Assembly (NCBI GenBank): GCA_934546985.1
Contig: CAKTEE010000007.1
Location: 62,001 to 126,000 of the forward strand
DNA length: 64,000 nucleotides
Direction of reading: 5' to 3'
Source: an uncultured Eubacteriales bacterium
GTDB lineage: Bacteria; Bacillota; Clostridia; Oscillospirales; Acutalibacteraceae
Below, one piece after another: positions 26,328 to 35,520 of this stretch. Both the position numbers and the translations under genes were made by a program. The notes under the pieces are model-generated. The model made no database searches and was not told the origin of the DNA. It worked only from the letters and a program-made list of their open reading frames with translations. Every line of letters starts with the position of its first letter. The stretch's first letter is position 1.

Positions 26328-26488
26328 GTGGCAACATTTTTGCAACAGAAAATCAGCAAGCCATTAAATGATTTTTACATTTAATTTAAGAGATTTTATC
26401 AAGAGCAAGTGAGGATAATATCAATAGTTTTTACACCGAATGGAAAAATAGACCTTAGAAGTAGTTTACTTCTAAGGTCTTATTTTAT
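26328..26488 (+). ncRNA. Candidate small RNA with its own promoter and terminator
   Basis: TTGTTA (26294-26299), 16-nt spacer, TATAAT (26316-26321) start a predicted transcript of about 160 nt that ends in a perfect 13-bp hairpin (GACCTTAGAAGTA / TACTTCTAAGGTC, 26451-26479) and TTATTTTAT. No good open reading frame lies in it. The 943-base gap 25948-26890 holds no gene; another hairpin occurs at 26107-26126 (ACATGGTG/CGCCATGT). Confidence 0.45.
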
Positions 26489-26773
26489 AGCAAAAAACTT
26501 AAATACGACGTTTTATCAATATTTTAAATTTTGCGAATGTTCAAAGTAAGGCAAGCAGTGTTTATAAATGGAATGTTACCATAACATCATCCGGTTCTAA
26601 AAATAGCATAAGTATAGCGTGCGGCTTTTATTTATAAATTCACGGTTTAGTAACAAAATAACAGTAGGCTAAAGACGTATTGATTGTGTGTTATAATCGG
26701 TTTCAGGGTAACTATATCGGAATAAAATGAAAAGACGTTCCCAACTCTTATGGGCAGTGATGTTTTTGCTGAT

Positions 26774-26809
26774 ATAAATGAAATCCGGCGCCTTTTAGGA
26801 GCCGGATTT
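26774..26809 (-). terminator. Likely terminator of proC
   Basis: AAATCCGGC and GCCGGATTT form a 9-bp stem about 80 bases past the proC stop; on the minus strand it is followed by TTTCATTTAT, a weak U tract. Confidence 0.55.
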
Positions 26810-26890
26810 GTTATGGAAATTCAAAATTTTTCAGATGTTAATGCTCTTTAAAATTTCTAACTTTAAAATGTATTTTATAAATTATGGTCA

Positions 26891-27688
26891 TTATATTTTT
26901 TTATCTTTTGCAACGCCTGCGTCAACTGCTTTTGTAACAGCGGCTTCCAGGCCACATTCTTGTAGCTGACAAATGCCCTCAATAGTAGTTCCGCCTGGTG
27001 AGCATACTTGGTCAATCAATTCCCACGGATGTTCATCAGATTCCAAAATCATTTTTGCACTGCCATATACTGTTTGGGCAGCAATTTGCAGTGCAACCTT
27101 TTTGTTCATGCCATTTTTTACAGCTGCACGTGCTAATGAATCAATAAACATATAAGCAAATGCCGGTGAACTGCCTGCAAGAACGCCAAACAAAGGGAAA
27201 TAACTTTCATCTAAAGCGATAATATGGCCGATAGCATTAAATATTTCTGTTACAAAAATCTTTTGTTCCTCTGTTACTTCATGGTTTGTACAATAAGCGC
27301 ACATAGCCCCTGCAACTTTCGCGTTAATATTTGGCATTACACGGACAACTGCGGCATTGTAGGGAAGCAGATTTTCAATAAATTCAATGCTTTTGCCTGC
27401 GGCAATAGAGATGATAAGCGGTTTTTTCTTTTCCAGTTCTTTACCGATTTGCGGCAGGAGCGAAGCAAACACATTGGGCTTTACAGCAAGGATTATAGTC
27501 TCCGAATTTTCAATTAGAGTGTCCAAGGAGTTCGCAGGGCATACGCCATATGCTTCTTCACATTTCACCGATTTATTTCGGTCAATATCAAATACTCCAA
27601 TATCCTTATTTTCCATAATTCTGGCGGAAAGAATTCCTTTAATAATAGCATTTGCCATATTTCCTGTTCCAATAAAGCCAATTTTCAT
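26891..27688 (-). CDS. proC: Pyrroline-5-carboxylate reductase
   Basis: NAD(P)H-dependent last step of proline synthesis. 265 residues. N-terminal dinucleotide-binding motif GFIGTGNMA (residues 4-12), the AVKP turn, and the C-terminal signature SPGGTTIEGI that closes the active site. Length agrees with the family. Monocistronic, with AGGAGG upstream of the ATG. The other proline genes (proA, proB) are not in the window. Confidence 0.96.
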   Translation of the reverse strand: MKIGFIGTGNMANAIIKGILSARIMENKDIGVFDIDRNKSVKCEEAYGVCPANSLDTLIENSETIILAVKPNVFASLLPQIGKELEKKKPLIISIAAGKSIEFIENLLPYNAAVVRVMPNINAKVAGAMCAYCTNHEVTEEQKIFVTEIFNAIGHIIALDESYFPLFGVLAGSSPAFAYMFIDSLARAAVKNGMNKKVALQIAAQTVYGSAKMILESDEHPWELIDQVCSPGGTTIEGICQLQECGLEAAVTKAVDAGVAKDKKI

Positions 27689-27900
27689 AATCAGAATATC
27701 CTCCTGTATTTTTAAATTCTCATAGATAATAGCGGCAGATATTTCCTGCTGTTTACTTTATCATATCACGATTTTATTTCAGATTCAATAATCTGCTGGG
27801 TGACAGTGCAATGTAAACTTTCCATGAATACATCAATTGCCAGTGAACTTTTTGAATTTTTGTGATATAATGAAAAAACATTGAAAATCGGAGGCTTATT

Positions 27901-29436
27901 ATGAAGAAATTTCTATCGTTACTGCTTATAGGTTTGTTGGTTTTATCACTTGCCGCTTGCGGCAAAAATCATGATTCGTCCGTGGAGACAACAACTGCTG
28001 TCAATACTACTACCTCTGCGGTGGATAATCTGGAAAATATTGATTCGTCTGCTACTTTAGTTATGACTGTTGCAGACCATAAAATTATGGTTCCAGAGTA
28101 TAATTTTTACTATATGACGCAGTATAACCAGTTTATGCAGACTTATGGTAATTATGTATCCATGTTTGGCCTTGATGTAACAAAGCCTTTTGATGAGCAG
28201 GAATGCACAATGACAGAGGATAGTTCTATTTCTACATGGCATGATTATTTTGCAAATGCGGCGGAAAAGCAAATTGTTTATACCATGGCGTATTATGATC
28301 AGGCGCAAAAAGAAAATATGCAGTTGGATGAAGCAAGTAAAACTGCAATTCAGAGTCATTTAGACGGTGTTGCACCTTATGCACAGGAAAATGGTATGAC
28401 GGAAGAAGAATATTTTACTTCATGCTATGGCAAAGGAATGACAAAAGATGTTTATACAGAAATTATCAATCGTTATTATTTGGCGGTGCAATGGCAAACA
28501 GAACAGAACGAGCTTTCTGCACAGAAGATACGTACAGATGCAGAAATAGAACAATATTATAATGATCACAAGGAGCAATTTGCTTCGGTAGACTATAGAA
28601 TATTTACCTTTACCTCTAAAGCAACCTATGCGGAGGATGAAACAGACGAACAGCGTGCGCAATACCTTGAACAGGCGAAAGCAGATGCAAAAGCTATGGC
28701 GAACAAAGTGAAAAGTGAAAAAGATTTTATTTCTCTTGCGCAAAAAAATGCTTCTGACGCAGAAAAGGAAACATATCAGGATGATTCTGCAACACTCCGT
28801 ACTTACAGCGGTATTTCTGAAAATAGTGATACTCTGAGTCAATGGTTGTATGCTCCGGAAAGAAAAGCCAATGATGTGACAACCATAGAGGATTCAACAG
28901 GGATTTCTGTGGTTATGTTAGTGAAACCGGCGTATAAGGATGAAACCTTGTGTGTGGATGTTAGACATATTCTGGTGATGACGCAGATAGAAGGAGATAC
29001 TGCGACGGATGAAGAGAAAGCTGCTGCAAAAGCAAAAGCGCAGGAGATTTATGATGCTTGGAAAGCCGGAGATAAAACAGAAGAAGGCTTTGCCGCTTTT
29101 GCCAAAGAGAAATCAGAAGATCCGGGGTTAAAGGATAATGGGGGATTATACCAGAACGTGAAACCCGGGGATATGGTTCAACAGTTTAATGATTGGTGCT
29201 TTGATTCACGGCGCAAGCCAGGGGATACCGGCATTGTGGAAACAAATTATGGAGCACATATTATGTATTTTTCTGCAACGGGTGATGCAGTTTGGAGGCT
29301 TAATGTAAAAGAAGCGGTGAGTACAAATGAACTGAATACATTGTTCGATTCGGTTTGCAAAGGCTATACGATAGAAAAAGATGCTATTGGGGTAAATGCT
29401 GTAAAGAAAGTTATTAATTCCATTGAAAAAGCATAA
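27901..29436 (+). CDS. PrsA-like parvulin foldase lipoprotein
   Basis: Extracytoplasmic peptidyl-prolyl isomerase and chaperone for secreted proteins. 511 residues, longer than Bacillus PrsA. The signal peptide ends in lipobox LAAC (Cys 20), a Thr-rich linker follows, then a long SurA_N-like helical region, and a C-terminal PpiC domain (about 350-460) with VDVRHILV, FAKEKSEDPGLKDNGG and GYAH-like GAHIMYF. A GGAGG site precedes the start. Monocistronic, ending at a strong terminator shared with spoIIID. Confidence 0.9.
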   Translation: MKKFLSLLLIGLLVLSLAACGKNHDSSVETTTAVNTTTSAVDNLENIDSSATLVMTVADHKIMVPEYNFYYMTQYNQFMQTYGNYVSMFGLDVTKPFDEQECTMTEDSSISTWHDYFANAAEKQIVYTMAYYDQAQKENMQLDEASKTAIQSHLDGVAPYAQENGMTEEEYFTSCYGKGMTKDVYTEIINRYYLAVQWQTEQNELSAQKIRTDAEIEQYYNDHKEQFASVDYRIFTFTSKATYAEDETDEQRAQYLEQAKADAKAMANKVKSEKDFISLAQKNASDAEKETYQDDSATLRTYSGISENSDTLSQWLYAPERKANDVTTIEDSTGISVVMLVKPAYKDETLCVDVRHILVMTQIEGDTATDEEKAAAKAKAQEIYDAWKAGDKTEEGFAAFAKEKSEDPGLKDNGGLYQNVKPGDMVQQFNDWCFDSRRKPGDTGIVETNYGAHIMYFSATGDAVWRLNVKEAVSTNELNTLFDSVCKGYTIEKDAIGVNAVKKVINSIEKA

Positions 29437-29560
29437 TAAGGATGGGATCAATATTGATTCAGTGGTTTTATGACTAATTAACGTTGTTGTCTACATTTAA
29501 CAAATAACTGATTGTTTCAGCTCTTGACATTCAATAAATGATAAATAAATCAAAAACCAA

Positions 29561-29609
29561 AAATCCGGCAGTTATCCTGTATTTATGGAAAACTGCCGGA
29601 TTTTTTATT
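29561..29609. terminator. Bidirectional terminator between prsA-like gene and spoIIID
   Basis: AAATCCGGCAGTT pairs with AACTGCCGGATTT, with T tracts on both strands. The spoIIID stop codon at 29605 lies within its U tract. Confidence 0.88.
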
Positions 29610-29898
29610 GGTTTTCATACTTCTGTTGTATATCATCTGTATTATGGTTCGATTTTCCTTTATATTTTTCACGTGTTGCAAGCCCTCCGCGAATATGTCT
29701 TTGCGCCTTATTAACATCCAGGACTAATTTCACACGGCTGTACAGGTCTGGATTGATAAATTTCAGCCGTTTTGCCACATCCATATGAACTGTACTCTTA
29801 CTGACGCCAAACTTTTTTGCCGCCGTGCGTACAGTAGCGTTGTGTTTGGTGATATATTCCCCAAGCTCAACCGCCCGCTCCTCTACTATGCTTTTCAC
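29605..29898 (-). CDS. spoIIID: Sporulation transcription factor SpoIIID
   Basis: DNA-binding regulator that acts in the mother cell, turning sigma-E genes off and some sigma-K genes on. 97 residues with the helix-turn-helix TVRTAAKKFGVSKSTVHMDV near residues 22-41 and the basic C-terminal segment. The GTG start has AGGAGGG seven bases upstream. The C-terminal tail after residue 80 is longer and Asn-rich compared with the Bacillus protein. Confidence 0.95.
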   Translation of the reverse strand: MKSIVEERAVELGEYITKHNATVRTAAKKFGVSKSTVHMDVAKRLKFINPDLYSRVKLVLDVNKAQRHIRGGLATREKYKGKSNHNTDDIQQKYENQ

Positions 29899-29977
29899 AA
29901 TAAAACCCTCCTGTGCAGAAATTAGAGAATACCCATATGTTAATTTTTATATTCCTAAAAAGGTTTCGTCTGCTTAA

Positions 29978-30006
29978 ACTATATGCGTTGCTGTTATCTG
30001 TTATGC
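29978..30006 (-). promoter_or_regulatory. Possible sigma-E-type promoter of spoIIID
   Basis: On the minus strand GCATAAC, 14-nt spacer, CATATAGT resembles the sigma-E consensus (KMATATT / CATACANT). It starts 80 bases upstream of the GTG. In Bacillus spoIIID is sigma-E dependent; the match here is partial. Confidence 0.4.
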
Positions 30007-30161
30007 CATTGCCTTTCAAGGGTTATATCATTTTGCCTGCGGTTTGAAGGGAAATGAAAAGTACGCTAACAATTGATTATTTATGATAATTCATATATAA
30101 TAATGCTATAAAATATTGTGCGGTAATTAAATAAGGTTTTCTTTACTGCCAAAGGCTGATT

Positions 30162-30839
30162 ATGCAATGGGGTGGCATTTTGGGAATCAATTACAATACT
30201 GTGCTGTTTGATTTGGATGGTACACTTTTAGATACCTCAGAGGGTATCATTAACAGTATTATTTATACGGAAAAACATGTGCCTTTGCCTGCAATCAGTC
30301 AGGAACAGCGGAATCGATTTATTGGACCACCTCTGCTTGCCTCTTTTATGCGGGCATACCATTTAGAAGAGAAGGATGCACTTTATGCAGTGGAGATTTA
30401 CAGAGAACGCTATCAACAGAAAGGTGCAATGGAGGCATGTGTATATAATGGTCTCTTTGAACTTCTCAATGATTTGCGTCTCAGTGGCAGGAAACTAGCA
30501 GTAGCAACTTTAAAACTAGAGGAATACGCAGGTAAAGTATTGAAGCATTTTGGTCTGGAAAGTTACTTCGATTGTGTGGTAGGTTCGGACCTTATGGGGA
30601 AAAAAACAAAAGCGGATATTGTTAGGCGATGTTTAGAACAGATGGATTGTCATGACTTATCCTCTGCGGTGCTGATTGGCGACAGTCAGTATGATATGGA
30701 CGGTGCATTAGAATCAGGTATCCAATTTATTGGTGTGACTTATGGTTTTGGTTTTTCTTCGGCAGATGCAAAACTTTTGCATTTAAAAGGGATACCTTTT
30801 GCAGATAATTGCCGGCAGCTGCATGAGCTGTTGTTTTAG
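30162..30839 (+). CDS. HAD-superfamily phosphatase (phosphoglycolate phosphatase-like)
   Basis: 225 residues. Motif I is VLFDLDGTLLDTSEGI (nucleophile Asp, near residues 14-23), motif II VATLK, motif III region KKTKADIV, motif IV VLIGDSQYDMDGA. The cap is alpha-helical, as in Gph. Likely acts on a small phosphorylated metabolite; the substrate is unknown. A weak AAAGG precedes the ATG; a TTG at 30180 is another possible start. It lies five bases from the next gene's frame and probably shares transcription with the glycosyltransferase. Confidence 0.87.
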   Translation: MQWGGILGINYNTVLFDLDGTLLDTSEGIINSIIYTEKHVPLPAISQEQRNRFIGPPLLASFMRAYHLEEKDALYAVEIYRERYQQKGAMEACVYNGLFELLNDLRLSGRKLAVATLKLEEYAGKVLKHFGLESYFDCVVGSDLMGKKTKADIVRRCLEQMDCHDLSSAVLIGDSQYDMDGALESGIQFIGVTYGFGFSSADAKLLHLKGIPFADNCRQLHELLF

Positions 30840-30859
30840 AAAGATTGGCAGGTTTGGGA

Positions 30860-31660
30860 ATGGAAAAAATTTCCGTAATTATGGCGGTATATAATGAACA
30901 GGAAAATTTGATAAAAAGTGTTCCGTCAATTTTAAACCAGACGTACCGTAACTTAGAATTTATTATCTGTGATGATGGTTCGGATGATCAGTCTGCGGCT
31001 ATTCTGCGCCGTTTTGCACAGCAGGATGCACGGATTCGATTATTATTCCATAAGAAAAATATGGGACATGCTTTTTCGTTGAACCATTGTCTGAAATATG
31101 CGGATGGTAAATATATTGCGCGGATGGATGCGGATGATGAATCTCTGCCGGAGAGATTACAGATACAAGTGGATTTTTTAGATACGCATTCGAATTATGA
31201 TTTTTGTGGAACCAGTATTTTATATTTGGAAGAGACAGGGAAATCTTTTTGTTTGACGAACCCGCAGATACCTGAACCAAAAGATTTTCTTTGGGGAACA
31301 TGTTTTTGTCATCCTACGGTGGTGTTCCGTTCCGGTGTGCTGGCAAAGGTTGAAGGATATCGTACGCTGCGGGAAACCCGCAGATGTGAAGATTATGATT
31401 TGTTTATGCGTATGTATGCACAGGGATTGCGCGGCTATAATATTCAGCAGATTTTATATCATTACTATTATCGTGATAAAAACAATCATAGTTTTCAAGG
31501 TCGGTATTACGAAGCGAAAATCCGTTTTCAGGGTTTTAAAGCTTTGGGGCTTTTGCCAAAAGGCTTTCTCTATATTGTCAAACCTTTTCTGGCGGCAATG
31601 ATTCCAGATTCTGTAATTAAGCGCATACGCAGGAAACGGTATCAAAACAATAAAAAATAA
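30860..31660 (+). CDS. Family 2 glycosyltransferase
   Basis: 266 residues. GT-A fold with ISVIMAVYNEQENL at the N terminus, the nucleotide-binding CDDGSDDQS and the DXD-type MDADDES. No transmembrane helices, so it is probably membrane-associated. Acts on a sugar nucleotide to build a surface glycan; donor and acceptor unknown. It follows the HAD phosphatase by 20 bases and precedes the secreted caspase-like gene, which may belong to the same transcript. Confidence 0.88.
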   Translation: MEKISVIMAVYNEQENLIKSVPSILNQTYRNLEFIICDDGSDDQSAAILRRFAQQDARIRLLFHKKNMGHAFSLNHCLKYADGKYIARMDADDESLPERLQIQVDFLDTHSNYDFCGTSILYLEETGKSFCLTNPQIPEPKDFLWGTCFCHPTVVFRSGVLAKVEGYRTLRETRRCEDYDLFMRMYAQGLRGYNIQQILYHYYYRDKNNHSFQGRYYEAKIRFQGFKALGLLPKGFLYIVKPFLAAMIPDSVIKRIRRKRYQNNKK

Positions 31661-31671
31661 ATTGACATAAT

Positions 31672-33798
31672 GTGAGATGGGCAGTGAAAGCGATGATTCA
31701 TAATATAAAATGGAATAAAGGAATTTTGTTTCTCTTTTTTTTGGTTTTTATGTTTTCTGTTATGACAGCGGATTTAAATATACCTGCTGCAGCTGCCGGA
31801 GATGGAATCAGCGAATATTATGTATTGTTTATTGTAACCAGTAACGAGGATTTAAACGGAAGCCCTTTGCATGATGCACAGGCAGTAACTTCTGCACTGA
31901 AAAATATTAAAACAGCGGCAGGCAGAACAATCTCGAGAGAAAATATTTTGATTCTCCAGGAACCTGATGTGACTACAAATAATCTTAGCAGTGTGATTAC
32001 ACAGTATTTTTCAAAGATGGATGAAGATGACGTTGGTATGTTTTTCTATTCGGGTCATGGTATTAATGGAACACAAAAAGGTTTTCATGAATCTTATATG
32101 ATGTTTAAAAATGACAAGGGATATTATGCGCCGTATTCTGTTTCAGAGCTGGCAAGTACTTTGAATGCTTTGCCGGGAACTTTTTTTGTTGATCTTGCAT
32201 GCTGTTTCAGCGGCGGTTTTATAGGAAAAGGAAAACAGACGACGATTCCTATGGTTGAAGAACTCTCTGCGCTATTTTCAGGTAATACCGCCAGTGCGTT
32301 TACAAAAACAGTTTCTAATGATTTATATCATCGGGATAAATTTTTTGTAATTACGGAAGCTTCGGCATTGCAGGAAGGCTTTTCCGAGGGTGGTTCTCTG
32401 AATATGGATATTAGTCTGCGCGCTTTTACAGGTGCATTGGGAATGAATACGCAGTCTTTCTATGAAAGTGGAACGTGGAAAGGTGAAAATCAACCCATGG
32501 GCAATTTTGCTGCTGATGTAAATGAAGATAGAAAATTGAGCTTTAATGAAATTACCCGCTGGATGAAAGATAATACTGTAACAAATAGCGTCCAATGTTA
32601 TCCAGAACGGTCAGATGCAGTCCTTTTTACTTATGATGAGGACGACCCGCGCAAAGAGGTACAGGTTAATGAAATTACGGTGAATAATCAAATTTGTCTT
32701 CCGGGGGAAACCGTTTCCATGGAACTAACCTGTTCCGATGATAATCAACCTACGGTATTTTATATTTGTATGGATTCAGTTACAGGCACAACGCTTTATT
32801 ATGGGTTTCCAGATGTTTCGTATTTGGGAAATGGACGTTATAAATACAGAGTGACTGCCAGTGCGGATTGGGTGGATACGGTTAGTTATTTTGAAATTTA
32901 TCATCCGGTTCAAGGGATTATGGCACGCCTTTTCACAGTAATGCCGCAGGCAAAAGCGCCGGCTGCGGAACTGAAAGTGTTTGACCCGCAGCCGGCAGAA
33001 ATCATTCCATTACAGGGGATGGAATACAGAATAACACTGACTTTTGATGTTGCTTGTTGGTTTGATGTACAGATTGCGGATCAGAATGGTAAAATTGTTC
33101 GTACCCTCGCACAGAAAGATATGTCCGTTGTTAAAGGAACCATGGAGACTTATCGGAAAACAAATTCGTATTATTGGGATGGTACAGATGATATAGGAAA
33201 TCCAGTGCCGGATGGAGCATATCTGATACAGGCCCGCGCATATAATGCGTGGGGGGAACAAATGGTAACAGGTATAACAGCTCCAGTGAATAATAGGAGT
33301 GTATCTGTTGACAGTACGACTGTAATTATGCGCCATGGCAGCAGTTACAGTATAGTCAATGATGAAGTGGTGAGGACTACTGTTAACCATGGTGTTTATA
33401 CAACAATCCAACTTGTTGGGAATAAGACGCTGGCGCCTGTCCGTTATGTTTCAGAAGTTATGGGTCTGCGGGTTGACTGGGATGAAACAACATACAAAAC
33501 AGCGGTTACTAATACACAAACCGGGGAATCTCTGGTGTTTAGTCTGGATGACCGGCAGCTAAGCAAATATGATATTGACGGAAATCTTATTGCCACGGCA
33601 ATCATGGAAATACCGCCAACGCTTATTGATGGCAGCACCTATATACCATTGCGTCTTTTTGCAGAATGTCTTAATTTTCAGGTTGAATATTGCGAATATA
33701 CGGATGGCAACGCGTACATCATTGTTACAGACCGTAAACCTGCGTATGGTGCAGATGAAATTATGAATCTTTGCGGTCAGGTTTCCGGAAAAATTTAA
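31672..33798 (+). CDS. Secreted caspase-like (C14) protein with EF-hand, FlgD-Ig and CuAO-N domains
   Basis: 708 residues, exported by a signal peptide (hydrophobic core near 17-33). The N-terminal domain (about 45-275) is caspase/metacaspase-like: catalytic His129 in FFYSGHGI and the dyad Cys in FVDLACCFSGG (Cys177 or Cys178). A 12-residue EF-hand loop (D282 to E293, DVNEDRKLSFNE) suggests calcium control. Then a FlgD-type Ig fold (YYWDGTDDIGNPVPDGAY) and a copper-amine-oxidase-N-like domain (about 545-690: APVRYVSEVMG, IPLRLFAECLN). Target and role unknown. Three possible starts (GTG 31672, GTG 31684, ATG 31693), none with a good ribosome binding site. Confidence 0.8.
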   Translation: MRWAVKAMIHNIKWNKGILFLFFLVFMFSVMTADLNIPAAAAGDGISEYYVLFIVTSNEDLNGSPLHDAQAVTSALKNIKTAAGRTISRENILILQEPDVTTNNLSSVITQYFSKMDEDDVGMFFYSGHGINGTQKGFHESYMMFKNDKGYYAPYSVSELASTLNALPGTFFVDLACCFSGGFIGKGKQTTIPMVEELSALFSGNTASAFTKTVSNDLYHRDKFFVITEASALQEGFSEGGSLNMDISLRAFTGALGMNTQSFYESGTWKGENQPMGNFAADVNEDRKLSFNEITRWMKDNTVTNSVQCYPERSDAVLFTYDEDDPRKEVQVNEITVNNQICLPGETVSMELTCSDDNQPTVFYICMDSVTGTTLYYGFPDVSYLGNGRYKYRVTASADWVDTVSYFEIYHPVQGIMARLFTVMPQAKAPAAELKVFDPQPAEIIPLQGMEYRITLTFDVACWFDVQIADQNGKIVRTLAQKDMSVVKGTMETYRKTNSYYWDGTDDIGNPVPDGAYLIQARAYNAWGEQMVTGITAPVNNRSVSVDSTTVIMRHGSSYSIVNDEVVRTTVNHGVYTTIQLVGNKTLAPVRYVSEVMGLRVDWDETTYKTAVTNTQTGESLVFSLDDRQLSKYDIDGNLIATAIMEIPPTLIDGSTYIPLRLFAECLNFQVEYCEYTDGNAYIIVTDRKPAYGADEIMNLCGQVSGKI

Positions 33799-33803
33799 AT
33801 TTT

Positions 33804-33845
33804 GAACAGCAAAGGGCTTTCCCGTTTAGGAAAAGCCCTTTGTTC
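33804..33845 (+). terminator. Terminator of the caspase-like gene
   Basis: CAAAGGGCTTTCC and GGAAAAGCCCTTTG form a long stem with one bulge; the T tract after it is weak. Confidence 0.6.
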
Positions 33846-33960
33846 ATAAAATTTTAATTGAAAACAATTAAAAAAGGGGTTATAATCGCTTTCATAGGGG
33901 CGGTGTATAAAAATAATTTTGACCGGATATTATCATCCGGTGGTTTAGGAGGTAATTAAT

Positions 33961-35055
33961 TTGAAAAAGTTTAGTAAAAGGTTTTTATCTTTACTGCTGT
34001 CAGCCATTTTGCTTTTTTCCATGAGTGTGTGTGCCTTTGCGGACAGGGAAGAGGAAAAGCCATTCCTGTCACTTGGTGCGGAACAGACTCAGGCAGAGCG
34101 GGCTAAAGTGCTGAAACTATTAGGAATCAAAGAAGAGGACTTATCCAATTATAACGTGATTTATATTACGAATAAAGATGAACATACCTATCTTGGTTCT
34201 TACATGTCGAAGGAATTGATAGGTACGAGGGCACTTTCTTCTGTTCTGATTAAAAGCCAGCCAAAAGGTACTGGTATTTCTGTAACCTGTACGAATATCA
34301 ATTACTGCACGCCGGGTATGTATCGCAACGCCTTGATTACCGCCGGCGTAACGGATGCAGAGGTTCAGGTTGTTGCACCGTCATCCCTTCCGGGTACAGC
34401 CGCTCTTGTTGGTGCAATGAAATCTTTTGAAGCAATGACCGGAGAAAGTTTATCAGCTGAATCAAAAGATGCTGCAACGAATGAATTGATTGCAACAGGT
34501 GAGCTTGGCAAAAACATTGGCAATCAGGAAAAGGCGGAAGAGCTTGTTGGATTGGTAAAACAGGAAGTTGTGGATAAAAAACTGACCGATGAAAATAAAA
34601 TTGGAGATGTTATTGATGAAGCGGCAAAATCTTTGGAAATAAATCTTTCTGAAAAAGACCGCAAACTGATTCAGGATTTGATGGCGAAAATTTCCAAACT
34701 GGATTTAAATATTGACAGCCTTAAAACGCAGGCGAAAGATTTGTACGATAAACTTTCCAATATTAAGATTGATCAGGGTGTTTGGGATTCCATTGTTCAG
34801 TTTTTCAGGAATATATGGGATGCGATTGTTAATTTCTTTACCAACCTTTTTGGCGGTGGAAATAACGCAGAGGAGCCAACGACTTTAGTGGAAACGACTG
34901 TTGCTGCGGAGATCACAACAGAGCCTGAACAAACAACAGCCGCCTTGGAAACAGAACCTGCACAAAATATCACAACTACACAGATACCCGAAACACAGGT
35001 ATCGGCAACGGAAGAATCTCCGGCAGAAACAACTACTGTTCCGCCGGAAGAATAA
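33961..35055 (+). CDS. DUF1002 exported protein with Thr-rich tail
   Basis: 364 residues, TTG start with AGGAGG seven bases upstream. A Sec signal peptide (cleavage near VCAFA-DRE) is followed by a DUF1002-like domain (about 30-265). Its function is not known. A short aromatic amphipathic segment (VQFFRNIWDAIVNFFTNLF, about 280-299) follows, then a Thr/Glu/Pro-rich tail of about 60 residues, like those used by clostridial surface proteins as flexible stalks. No LPXTG or other anchor is visible, so it is probably secreted or loosely attached. Confidence 0.78.
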   Translation: MKKFSKRFLSLLLSAILLFSMSVCAFADREEEKPFLSLGAEQTQAERAKVLKLLGIKEEDLSNYNVIYITNKDEHTYLGSYMSKELIGTRALSSVLIKSQPKGTGISVTCTNINYCTPGMYRNALITAGVTDAEVQVVAPSSLPGTAALVGAMKSFEAMTGESLSAESKDAATNELIATGELGKNIGNQEKAEELVGLVKQEVVDKKLTDENKIGDVIDEAAKSLEINLSEKDRKLIQDLMAKISKLDLNIDSLKTQAKDLYDKLSNIKIDQGVWDSIVQFFRNIWDAIVNFFTNLFGGGNNAEEPTTLVETTVAAEITTEPEQTTAALETEPAQNITTTQIPETQVSATEESPAETTTVPPEE

Positions 35056-35124
35056 GATAAAAAGAAAATAAGTTAGTCATAATACAATGGATGCCTAAGG
35101 TAATAGCCAAAATAAAACAGAGTA

Positions 35125-35184
35125 TTGCAAACCAAAAAGCCGCGAAGAACTCATACGGATTCTTCACGGCTTTTTGGTTTGCAA
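35125..35184. terminator. Very long hairpin terminator
   Basis: TTGCAAACCAAAAAGCCG... and its mirror at 35160-35184 form a 25-bp stem with one mismatch. The U-rich TTTTT lies inside the right arm and A-rich on the left, so it can act on both strands. The region 35185-35520 holds no supportable gene; a short hydrophobic reading frame there lacks a ribosome binding site. Confidence 0.75.
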
Positions 35185-35520
35185 ATAAATAAGTATTAAG
35201 TGTCAATACCGAATAGTAATTGTTATATCCTTATTGCAGATAAAAATTTATAGCAAGCTTAAGACAGATGCAGGAAAATTAAAAAATCGTATGGAAGAAT
35301 AAAACAAAAAATAATCACAGTTGAATGTTACCCAATTCTATATTAATGTCAGTTTTTCTATATTTGAACGTATTGCAGTTTATAAAGTGTTTAATGCTAA
35401 AAAGTAAAAGCACTCCAATAATTTTTGTGATTGGTGTAAGAATAAAAAATATAAGTACGAAAATTGTAGCTTTTAGTGCAGAAGGATAATTTCTGTTCAA
35501 CGGATGGTTGTGATTTTTGT

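Noticed and set aside
35315..35500. 61-residue hydrophobic reading frame downstream of the metallophosphoesterase gene
   Set aside because: TTG start without a ribosome binding site, AT-rich composition that gives hydrophobic codons by chance, and no recognised family.
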